A stretch of 64,000 nt of DNA, taken from the NCBI GenBank assembly GCA_023053545.1, contig JAKZAN010000007.1:2914001-2978000 (forward strand), given 5' to 3'. Each line of letters opens with the position of its first letter. Positions within the stretch are counted from its first letter, which is position 1. Source of the DNA: Lepidurus packardi (taxonomy: Eukaryota > Arthropoda > Branchiopoda > Notostraca > Triopsidae). The notes below the pieces were generated by a model. That model was not told the origin of the DNA, did not search any database, and saw only the letters and a program-made list of their open reading frames with translations. Positions 32,597 to 43,800 of the stretch are shown in pieces. A program made the translations under genes and the position numbers.

Positions 32597-35300
32597 CTTT
32601 ATGCGTTTAACTTAAGTTTTATTTCTCACCTGCATTAAACCATGAAATGGAGCGGTGAAATAACAAACGCACGTGGTTACGAAACCGACAACAGCTTCGT
32701 ATCGACCACAGAGTAATTATCGACGGGGCTCCTCTATCATCGATACTTAACATAATGAATGCATTGGCGTACGTTTTCAGAAGAATTTAGACCCTTCTTT
32801 AGCCATAAATAATAACAAAAATTTAACTAGCAAGCATAACTGAAGTAGAGGCCTTGGAAACCAGATTAGGTTTCAAAGCTGCAACAACGGTGTCTAATCG
32901 TTTACTATCGCAAACTCTCACTAAATATCGATTTTTAAGTTTGAATAAAATAATTCTGTTTGGCGGCGTTTTTTTTGGCGCAAAGCTGGAAATTTCCATT
33001 CTTGATTAAAGTGAGAATGAAATAAAGAATTGAAAAAAAATAAAGAAGAAATGGAATAAAGAATTATATCACATTTAGCAGATATAGAATCGAGGTGACG
33101 TCTTATTAATTCTAAATTGCCTGTTAGATTTGGGATAGTAGATTCTATACAAAATATGACAAGGGATAACGTCTTTGTTCGCTCAGAAAATCCGCAAAGG
33201 CGTTTACCTGCCAAATAATTCAATGTGAAATGCCACCGTTTATTCGCTAACAAAATACAAGTACAAGCTATAAAAGCGTGCAACCATTAAGGTAACTATT
33301 GCACAAACCCCAGGAACTGTTGAGTCAGCCTAAAATACTGGTATATAAAATGTCAATATTGACGCCATTCTTTTGTTCATTTTTCTTCTACTTTTCCTTT
33401 TTCTTTAGATTCTGCAGCCAGCCAACTAGACAATAAGTAAAAAGTGGCAGTTATTAAGCGTGCCAAATGAAGCATAACTTCTGCTGGGCGCTGTGCACTT
33501 AGAATTGTATAAATTGTCCCAAATAAAAGTTTTCCACGTGAACATTTTCAAAAAGACACAGAAAGATAAAAAGCAACACAACAGAACAATGCGGAACGTG
33601 AGTCTTTTAGATCACCAACCACTACCAAGTTAATACTTTCACTCTTTTTATCCTTTTCTTGTATTTTTTTTTTTTTGCTTGAACGGAACAAAAGCCGTGT
33701 CCTTAATTATAATAACTACCGTATTTTTTTCTTTTTTTTTTACCCTCAGGTTTTTGCTTTGTCATTGCAGGCACAGACAAAACCCTGGACTTCGACCCCA
33801 AAGGGGAAAAGCCTCGAAAACCCAATCCTATGGATTGTTGCAGGCTTGTCGTGGTTTGGCATGATGCAATGCAACAAGCCCTGTACATATTTGGCCAGCA
33901 GCGCGCGAAACAATGACAATCAAAGCACTTGAATACACGATTACTCCGATCTGGAAGGATCCGAGGCCACATTTATTAGTTAACAACGTAGTTTTAAAAC
34001 AATCTTCTGCAAACAAAGGAGATCTCCTTCAGGAAGCTTCGCAATGTGCGTCAAAAAGGCCCCGCATTAATGAACCCCCTAAAAAAAGCCGGAAGCTTAA
34101 AGGTACTTGCAATGACTTTTTAGAGGTTACACATGCTCGGCAAGTTGTGCTTTTTGTTTGCTTTGCGTCTATTGCTGTGCAACGCCAGAGTACCTTAAAG
34201 GTTACAACAACCAAGGCCAAAACACCTTGAAGATCATTTACAATGTCCGCGAAGTTATGCTATTTTCAGCCCTAACTGTGACTCTTCGGTTTGGTTCAAA
34301 AACTCACCTATTGGGGAGCAGTCTTGGGACCGTTGGGAAATTTGAACTGTATCATTTCCTTTGTATCCTTCACCTTCCTTGTATTCAGCAGAAAAGGCGA
34401 AGGTGACGTGAAATATAACACAGTAGAAGAAATGCTCAGAATTTCACCTCTAGAAGGAAACTGATGGCTGGAACAGGTTGGCTTCGAGAGCTAAGGATCG
34501 TAGCTTTTGGGAAATTAGGAAGCTTCCAAGGTTAAACACGAACCCATTCACGCCCACATGACGCTTGGCAGACAACAATAGGCGCTCCAATTTTTTTCTA
34601 CCGTTTTTTCTATAATTAACTCAGGCGAGGACAGCAGCACAAAAAAGGGTAAACATAGTCAAAATGTTTCGAAGAATCGATACATGGTAGAATGTACAAG
34701 CACGAGGGTTAAGGTATAAAGAACGACCTTGGGTTTTGGGGGATTACAAGACCCAACGTAGCAATGCGGACAACGGTAATCGAAAAAAAAAAACAGCGGA
34801 ACGAATTTGAAACTCGGTCGCCCATAGCTTTGAAACTCTCTAGACCTGATTGTGGGTTCTCTTTGCGTTAAAAATATTAACTAAAAAATGAAAGGAGGCG
34901 GCAGTTTTTTTACTTTGAGTTTTCGTTAGGCATTGCAGCATCCTTGCTTGACGGCGCTTTTTCAGAAGTTTTCCTCGGAACACTGGATTGTGCGGGACAG
35001 ATGCCCTGTCTATATATATATTCTACACACGCTACTGCTGTACTTGATCATATTCGCATGAGAATGGGGTCAGTGTCAAACCACACATGCACTGTTGGAA
35101 AACTTTAGGCAGTCTAATGCAACTGAAAATTACTCCTTTTTTATCTTTTCGAGTTTTACTGTTTAGTTATTAATGACAAAGATGGTAAAGTCACGACCCA
35201 TAGCTTTGCCATGCAATATACAATAAAAAATATAAGAACCTTATTTGCCTTGAAAATTTTTGCGCGCTTATCTTGCCTTAGGGAGCATATATCAACAGCT
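32597..35300. other. gene-poor stretch with one weak small-ORF candidate
   Basis: Immediately upstream of DDB2 there is no clear TATA box. On the plus strand near 33590 an ATG (after CAACAGAACA) runs into a GTGAGT donor after three codons. An acceptor TTGTCATTGCAG at about 33770 would extend it in frame to a 56-residue peptide containing ILWIVAGLSWFG. This is weak. Otherwise I see only AT-rich repeats (TAAAGAA motifs near 33020-33065) and an A9-11 run near 34786. Confidence 0.35.
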
Positions 35301-35400
35301 GGCGAAATCCAAAATCGAACCCGGAACGCTCCGTTCAGAAAAGTATGACATCTGTTACACTGCCTACGCCCACGGTTCGAAAGGAAGCAAGCAAAACGTT
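35300..35400 (-). other. degraded tRNA-like sequence
   Basis: On the minus strand a GTAGGCAGTG stretch (box A-like) is followed by GGTTCGATTTT (35311-35321, box B-like) with a plausible anticodon-arm region between them. The stems are broken. It is probably a tRNA pseudogene or the head of a SINE. Confidence 0.3.
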
Positions 35401-35933
35401 CGCAACGGGGCGGAGCTAAGGTAGTGTACGTGAAAACATGGCCATTTAGTAAATTATATGAATTAAGAAGAATTTTCTTGAAAACCAGTACTAATATTAG
35501 CCATAATTGCTTTAAGATGCCCAAGTTCTAATCTCTGAAATGAGCTCCACTACCGATTTACTCAAGGATCATAGATAAGCCGCCCCTATAGCTTAGCTAC
35601 GGCACGAAAGTACGTAGAACGTAGAAGCCTTTTTACGTAAAAATACACCAGATTTTTTTTTTTTAATATGTACGACAGCAACATGTATAGTTCTAACACG
35701 GAGGTTTGCATCATTTGTGCTTTCAATAATCTGAAAAAATTTCAATTACGTTTTTCACCCACAATATAAAAAGGAATTTGAGAACTTTCATGCCCTATTG
35801 ACATTATTTTAGTATACTTTTTAAGAAAAATAAATTCATATAAAGATTACTGATTAACTGATTACAAGAATATCCTCCGTGGTTTGCCGGTACAAAGGGT
35901 TCTTGTCCACTAAGGTTTCAATGAACAGGCCTC

Positions 35934-36140
35934 TTATTTCTTCACTGTTGCTTTCTTCATTTCAGTAGTTCCTGTACTACCCATTTTGAATGTCACAACC
36001 CCGACAGACAGCGAAATTATTAGAAAGAGGTCCCCAAGCATGGTCGGGTCGAACTTAAAATAGAAAGAAAAAACCCACTGGTTAAAATTGCAGCTCGCAT
36101 CGACTTCAAGAATCAATTCGTCACTAAACAAACTCCGCAA
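35934..36140 (-). other. minus-strand frame with a transmembrane-like segment, unassigned
   Basis: The frame contains FDPTMLGDLFLIISLSVGVV followed by a polar basic tail ending EMKKATVKK and a TAA. A pyrimidine-rich TTCTTTCTATTTTAAG just before FDPT would serve as an acceptor,and an internal ATG (context CGACCATGC) could start a roughly 35-residue single-helix peptide. There is no recognisable family. It may be a last exon, a micropeptide or chance. Confidence 0.22.
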
Positions 36141-36236
36141 ATCTTGTTCTGAAACGCATTTTTGCCTATCCGGACATTAAAGCTTCGTAGAATTAGAACC
36201 CCAAAATTTCTCGCGTCATTTTGTGGAGTTGTGGTT

Positions 36237-36298
36237 TACGGAACTTCCGTACTCTACCAGAACTTAGCGAAGTTCTGGTTGAGTACAGAAGTTCCGTA
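36237..36298. other. strong 62-nt hairpin (28-bp stem, 6-nt loop)
   Basis: The left arm 36237-36264 and right arm 36271-36298 pair over 28 positions with only two internal mismatches (C-A and T-T), around the loop TAGCGA. The arm begins TACGGAACTTCCGTACTC. Size and near-perfect pairing with isolated bulges resemble a microRNA precursor, but a recent short inverted duplication would look the same. Confidence 0.85.
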
Positions 36299-36302
36299 TT
36301 TT

Positions 36303-36361
36303 CTAGGTTCTTACTTGATTTCAATTACTAAGTCAGTAATTGAAGCCAAGCATGATCCTAG
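36303..36361. other. second hairpin adjacent to the first
   Basis: TTCAATTACT and AGTAATTGAA (about 36319-36344) pair perfectly around a short loop AAGTC. Pairing continues outwards with mismatches (CTTGAT against GCCAAG) and closes with CTAGG/CCTAG at 36303-36307 and 36357-36361. It lies 4 nt after the first hairpin. Confidence 0.65.
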
Positions 36362-39300
36362 TCTTAAGCACTGTTTCGGACCTTACCCTCAAGTAGGAAC
36401 CCTATTCATTTCTAAGCGTTGCTTGGTCTATATGTTGCTCGATACATGCATTAGAAGGAAGCTTTTTGCAAGCCAAGGTGTCAAGGCGTTATGTGTAAGG
36501 GCTTTTCTTCATACTTATGAACCAGGAACTGCTTAAGACCCGCTAGAACTCCAAACCGGCTAACCCCAAACCCAGGAAAAGGGGTGTGGCAGGGGCAAGG
36601 ACAAGTTACACGCAGCTCTTTGAACATTACATGTACGCAATTGCTTGTCTTCCCACGAACCCCTTTTAACGCCTTCGAACACTTGGGTTTTTATCCACTG
36701 TCATCAACTTATACGGATGGGAGGTCTTTTGTAAGTCTATAAGGGCTCGGACAATAGTTTTTAAAACGCTATTTAGCCTTGCTTTTTTAGTAGCGCGTTC
36801 TTCTGGCTATCAAAGATATTCATCGTAGTAGTACATGGTCAAGGGAAACCAGTCTTGTTGAAACTCTCAATCTAGAGCAGCCCCCACCGATTTACTTTAT
36901 TCCTTGCTCCAGCTCCTGGTCCCAGCCTCGACCCGAGACCCATCGTATATCCGAAGTCTTCATATACGTTTTCGTGTACTTACACTTTCTTTTGCTTCTT
37001 CTTTCTTTGTCTGAGATTCTCTCATCCTATCTGCATACGCAAACCGCAATCGACACGGACATCAATATATCCGGGTAACTCATTCAGGTTGGCCACGCCT
37101 GCCGTTCCCCAAGTTCGGGAACAATTGCAAGTCCTGGCGAAAATTAAAATAACAAAAATTGAGATGTTTTACGTCAGCTATAACTCTTTTCATCCGACCC
37201 ATTTTTGATAAGGACAAGTTGAAATGGACGGTCACGGACCAAATGAATTGAAATTGTAAGCTAATGCTTACAAAAAAGCGAAACAACCTTCTTTTCAAAG
37301 TGTAAATTACCAAGGCATTATCAGAACAAACGTGGCAAAAACCACTTGGCAAAAAGTATGAAACTAATCAGATGGGCAAAAAAAGGAAAGAATGGATTTC
37401 CGCAGCATGGAATAACGTTTAGTTAAAATTCCCCGCTAGAAACAGAGGAATGGTACAGGTTTTTAATAAATGAAGTTGTATCACTATAGAAACTGGTTTA
37501 AATAGCTCAACTTAACATCTTGATTGTCCAATTACGGCACTAGGATTAAAAAGGAATACAACATTTTTAATAAGTACATATAACATAGTATTCACAATTC
37601 TTTAACTCAATAGAATAACAATGTAATTTTGTAAGAAAAAATTAAGGAATAGTTTCAATTAGTTTTGCTTTTTAATGTTTGCTTTATTTATTACTTGTTA
37701 TTTATTTACTGAACCCGAAATATAATTTCTGTATCGATTAAAAAATTCTTAAACGGAAGTTTTCTGAAAGCAAAATGTAACTTAAATCGCAATTTTTAAA
37801 TACGTAATCGATTTACAAATAGAAAAAAATATATAAAAGATTTGTAAAAAAAAAATCCGCAATCGAGATTTCTTTTTAAATCTTTTGTATTAAAAAAAAA
37901 AGCCATTCACAGATCTTGGACCACAAAAATTTCCAGCTTAGAACTTTTAAGAAGAAACGCGGAAAAGGAAAAGGGAAGGCAAAATCCTAAAACTGTAAAT
38001 GAAAGATGATTTCTGGGAACCCTAAAGAGAAAATTTCCAACTGCAAAGATTCGAAGCACGGATATTGCTTCACCACTGGGAACTTTCAACAAGAAAATAT
38101 TAATAGCTCAAGAAGAGTCCCCTTAAAACTTCCCAGATATTGCATCAAAGATGAGACCCGTAACCGTACTCTTCCTTCCACTCCCCAGGCTCGTATTTAC
38201 CTAGCAATAACTAAAAAAAATCAAGATTCAACTGGCCTATGGACCGGGAATTCCATTTGCAACGTTTCCTATAACCCCAAACGCGAAGTCCATTGACTTG
38301 GCAGTGAAAATTGTCTTCCTGTCTTCCGCAATATTACACTACCCCCCTGAGTTCCAATATTTTTCTGCTAACCCCCGTGAAAACAAATCAACAACCGCTG
38401 AAAAACAACCTAGGTTCTAACCCGCAGGGTTACACGACATCCTCAAACATGACCGGTCAAATTCACATCAAGAACCATAACACAAAACAAGGAAACCACA
38501 AGGAAGAAAACAACCCTCCTCCCTCTATTTTACCCACCAAAAGCTTTTAGAATCTTATTACCGTCGGGTTCGAAAAACGTTTCGAGATGGTTCACAATAA
38601 AGGGACACAAGTTTTCAATGCCAAACCAAGACGCCCCAAGCCATCGTATCTAAAGACAACGCCTAAACGAACAAATGTTGACACGTTACGTAAAAAAAAA
38701 AAAAAAAAAAAAAAAAAAGACATCAATGCTTATGGAAGAAGTTTTTATTGGAGTAAATTCGGACCACCTGAACCAGCTTAATAAAACCCACTTACTTACA
38801 AGAAAAAAAGCGTATCTTAAGGAAAAAAAATGGCGCTTTGGGCGGGACGATACGTAAATAGTTCAGCCAAAAATAACGTCATCTAGCGATCGCTATAAAA
38901 AGGACGAAAAAATCCTCCTACGCTGGGTTGGTAACCTTCCGTCTGCCAAAACTGTATCAAGTCTTAAAATTGCATTCATCCAATGAAAAATTCAGCCTCC
39001 TTCTCTCTCCTTCTCCCCATCTTCATTTTATAACCAACGGCCTTGATGTGTCTACACCAACCCAACCGAGTAGTTTCAGCATCTTCATTGCCAAGTCAAT
39101 TACACGAGCTTCAACCTGCATCTGTAAGGCGCCCAAATTATTTGCAAAAAAATTCTGGCACGAAAAGAAAAAAGACGGCCGCATTCTGGAGAAAAACATT
39201 CCTCCAGGTTAAAAGCTCCCAGTGGTCGCTTAGAGAAGGGGCACCTTGCTCCTTAAAAGAAACCCCCCCCCCAGGAAGGTCAAGTTTGCACGGACACCTA

Positions 39301-40267
39301 CCGGTACCCTCCGTGATCGAGTTTAGGGCGCTGCCATATTTTTATTTCGATTCGTTCTGCATGCTCTCTTTCTATATGAAAGATTAATAAAGTATATAAG
39401 AAACACGAAAAAAAAACTCAGGTTCCTGTGACCTTCCGGTCTGCAACCACTTCCAGTTTCGCCGTTTCAGGAAGCTAAGAGACACTAGAAACCCATTACG
39501 CCAGTCTGTTCCTATGAAATCTTAAAGAGGCGCAACTTTCTTACCCCAGTTTCCTTCTTAATTCTGTAAACCTTCAAGGTTACCAACCCTGTCACTTAAA
39601 ACCGTAAAATTACATCTACTCATTTCCTAGCAAATACGTTGGGAAAAAAGAAGATATTCTCGGTCGCTTTCGACCCATAGGGCATTGGCGGAAACCCCAA
39701 ACTTTTGCGTAAAGTGCAATACTGAAAAAGATCAGTGACGTACGATGCAAATTCTTCTGTACGAAGGTAAGGAAGTCCCTCTTGTCCCCGGAAGCTTCGG
39801 AAATTCCCATACCATCTTGGTTAGCGCCAAGATGATTTGGCATGTTGATACCTTTTTTGTACCTCAAAGATCACACACTATATCTTTACGGATAAACGTC
39901 CAAAGTATTTCAAAACTTAACCTAACCTAGCATAAACAATGTATAGATTGCACTTGATCTAATTGGTTTAAGTAATCAGTTAATCTAAGAAAGCAAAGAC
40001 TGAAATCTGGGAAATAAGACAGGAAGAAGTAAACCGCGGACAAGTTTATTAGAAAAAAACAAAAAAAACAGCAAAATGTGGGAGTATGGACGGGTGGATA
40101 CAAGTTATGGTGGTGTGTAGCGACCCCCCCCCCCCCCCCATGTTACTTAACAAGTGATCCATAGCACCGAAATCCCCCAGTCAGCACCTCCAAAAGGGCC
40201 CAAATGAGTAAGCCGACTTCCCCAAGTGAAAGAAGGTTGTCCCTGCCAGCCCCGGAGACTACTCCCA
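36362..40267. other. gene-poor stretch with homopolymer tracts
   Basis: No gene is supported. A poly-A run of about 26 lies near 38692-38718, a C-run at 39265-39273 and C16 at 40124-40139. Frames such as 39043-39387 are low-complexity. The right end contains the upstream region of the decarboxylase gene. Confidence 0.45.
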
Positions 40268-40295
40268 CCCCTCACGCGTGAGGGGCACTATAAAA
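40268..40295 (+). promoter_or_regulatory. candidate core promoter of Tdc: palindrome and TATA box
   Basis: A perfect 18-bp palindrome CCCCTCACGCGTGAGGGG (40268-40285) is followed three bases later by TATAAAA (40289-40295). A start site is expected about 25-30 bp downstream, leaving a roughly 480-bp 5' leader, probably with an intron, before the ATG at 40802. CACGCGTG resembles bHLH or bHLH-PAS binding sites. Confidence 0.4.
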
Positions 40296-40801
40296 CTCAA
40301 TCATCTGGCCTCTACAGCTTCAAAGTTATACCATCACCTCAACAGGAGCAGTCGATCCTTCCGAGCTCTGTTTGCTGGTCTGTTCTCTAGCTTGCGACAC
40401 GAAACTTCCAGTAATTTAATAACTTCCCAAACCCCAGTCTTAACAATTTGACTTGGAACTCCGAAAGTTATTTAAATCAGTGCAGAACAAGTGGGTTAAG
40501 CCACATCTCAACGAACGTCCAACAGTTATTCTTGTCAAGTGAACAAAGTGTGTGCAGTATTTGATTTTAATTTGACCAGGTAAAGATTTTTCCGTATATT
40601 TCCCATTCATATTCATCTCGTCATATATAGCGCGCATTCCTTCTGCCTCTTATCTGGGGACAGATCATTATTGAGGTTCACTCTCTCGTTGCGTGGGTAG
40701 ATCAAGGAATGCGGTGGATGGTTGTGCAGGCTTTTTAATCATCTCTCTTTTTGCCCCGGAATTTCTTTTGTAATATAGAACACCCAACAACCCTTTCTAC
40801 T

Positions 40802-43800
40802 ATGGACGGTAAGGAGTTTCGCCAACGCGGTCGTGAAATGGTGGATTACATCGCGGAATATATGGAAACGGTCTCGGAACGTCGCGTCACTCCTAACGTG
40901 GAGCCTGGTTACTTGAAGGATCTCATTCCTGGAGAAGCTCCCAGCCAGGGAGAGAACTGGGAATCTATTATGCAAGACGTGGAAACTAAAATCATGCCTG
41001 GAGTAATTATTTCCTCTACTCCTCCCCCAACAAAAATCATTCAGATCTCTTACGGAAGATTTCTTCGGTGTTTTATAGGTGACACATTGGCAGCACCCTC
41101 AATTCCACGCGTACTTTCCCTCAGGGAATTCCTTTCCGTCCATCTTGGGTGATATGTTGTCCGATGGTATCGGCTGTATCGGATTTTCATGGGTAAGCAA
41201 TGTTTCTTTTGGTTCCGAGTGCGTTTTGACTGTTTCGATCCAAACTCGACACGTTCTCGCTTCCTTATCGTTGATTCCTGGAGCCTTAGGTGAATAGAAA
41301 ACGATTTAGTTAAACGATAAACGATAGTATATCTACCTGTCACCGAAGAGTGGGTTAATAGACAGATTTCCCTTCGAGGATTGCTCAATTTGTTCAACAA
41401 TCGAAAGCCTCCCTTTCATTTTTCAAAAGGGCAAGCAAATCCAAAAACTTTCCCGTTGCCCTATATTCTGATGAAGTTACCCAAACAGCCTTTCACTTGT
41501 GGTACTTGAATTACACTTTTTGTTAGACCATTAAGAAAAGAAAAAAAAAATCAGTTAGTGGAAGTTCCAAAGTTAATATGCAATACTGGCCAAGGTCTTG
41601 GTATGGAAGATTTGGGCTAAAAGTAAAAGAAGAGTATAAAATTTCAAGAGCTATAGAGAATGAAGGCCAAGTCAGTCTCGACTTTTATGGGGGAAAAACT
41701 TGGGGCTTCTAAATTCGGTTTTCACCTTCTCGTGTGTAATCGAGTGGTTCCCAAGGCCGGAAGGAAGGAAGAAGGAAACTTGCTTTTGTAGACACCTGAA
41801 CCACCCAATAGCCTTCTTTTTCGAGCATCTTGGGTCTCTGGAGCAACCTTGCGACTTGGTCAAGGTCTTCCACTTGATGCAACGCACTCTTACTCTTATT
41901 TCCAAACGAGTTCGTGCGCCTCCAAACTACCGCATTCTTCATTCCAATGGCTAGTCACCGTTCCTAGTTTTTCTTTCCCGAGTCCCTAACTGTGTTATTC
42001 AGACTTTCCAAGGCTAAAACCACTGTGGCTAAACCAACTGCAACCTACAATTTTCTGTAGAACCTACCTAAAGATGTTTTTTCGTTGGTTTAGTCACAAA
42101 CTGCTCGTAACGTGAATAAATTACACTGCATTTGCTTTCGACACATAAAAAACAATTAAGTAACACGTTAACAACACTCAGTTAGCTTTCCCACCCGATG
42201 TACAGTCGCTGCCACGTGGCTTCGGCGCAGCACGTACCCGCTTTCGAGCATTAAAGTCACCGACGTTCAACATGCGACATCTCAAAGACCGTTGATCCAA
42301 CTGACATGGAACCTTTTCAAAAACTATCGCCTCTAAAACCTGCAAATAATACGGTTGTAAGATCTTATACAACTTCTTAACAAAAGCCACTGTCAGTAAT
42401 CCCGCAAATGACACTTAGCAGTCCTAATGGACTCAACAATGAAAGTAAACCACGGTTCTGTGGCTTTTTGTCAGTATGTTAAGGTCTTTGTAACCGAAAC
42501 GGAAATCGAAAGTGAAAACCGCACAAATCCAAGAAAAAACAAAAGAAAAGCCCTGACAATTACGACACCAGACTCAATAATTGAATACCGAACCGTTGTT
42601 AAAACTTGCTATCCAATTTCTTAGGCGGCTAGCCCAGCCTGTACCGAGTTGGAAACGATTGTTTTGGACTGGCTCGGCAAAATGATTGGCTTGCCCCAAG
42701 AATTCTTGACTTATACCGAAAACAGCAAAGGAGGTGGTGTGATGCAGGTAACAGATCCTTACACCTCAGGAATATTCGTTTCACTAATGACATCATTGTT
42801 CGCTTATAGTCGTCCGCTAGCGAGTGTGTTTTGGTGTCTTTATTGGCCGCCCGGGCTCAGATGATAAAAAAATTGAAAACGGTGCATCCCTTCGTTGAAG
42901 AGGGTGTTCTGCTGTCCAAGCTGATTGCCTACTGCTCTAAGGAAGCACATTCTTGCGCAGAGAAAGCCGCCATGATCGGCTTTACCAAATTGCGCATCTT
43001 GGACCCTGACGAGAAGCTCAGTTTGCGCGGCGCTACCTTAGCGCAGGCTATGGAGGAAGATCGGGCCATGGGTCTGGTTCCCTACTTCGTGTCCGCCACC
43101 TTGGGCACGACCTCTTGCTGCTCTTTCGACAACGTGGCTGAAATCGGCCCCATTTGCCAGGAAGCGGGAGTCTGGCTCCACGTGGACGCGGCCTACGCCG
43201 GTAACTCGTTCATCTGTCCCGAATTGAAGTATCTGATGAAGGGGGTCGAGTACGCCATGTCTTTCAACACCAACCCGAACAAATGGCTCTTGACCAACTT
43301 TGACTGCTCCTGCATGTGGGTTCGTGATCGATACAAGCTCACCCAAGCCATGATTGTGGATCCGCTGTACCTCCAACACACCCACAGCGAGAAATCGATC
43401 GACTACAGAGTAAGTGTTCTCGTTTAACCTTCAAACACAGCTTCATCCTGGAAACTTACTCCCAATAATTTTTCTTAAACACGCTAATGGTTGTAATTTA
43501 TTTCGCACCCTCTTAGCATTGGGGCATTCCCTTGAGCCGTCGTTTCCGCGCCTTGAAACTGTGGTTCGTGATCCGAAACTTTGGCGTGGAAGGTCTCCAA
43601 CGCTACATTCGCGAGCACTGCCGCCTGGCTAAGCGCTTCGAAACTTTGGTCATCCAAGACGAGCGCTTCGAAGTAGCCAATCAAGTCAAGCTCGGTCTTG
43701 TCTGCTTCCGCTTGAAGGAATCAAACGACATCAACAAGCAACTACTAACCAACATCAACGCTTCGGGGAAACTTCATATGGTACCAGCCTCGGTACATGG

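Noticed and set aside
41003-41078. In-frame continuation of Tdc exon 1 past residue 67
   Set aside because: The frame stays open, but a GTAATT donor and TATAG acceptor restore the family sequence [15 protein letters not shown] exactly.
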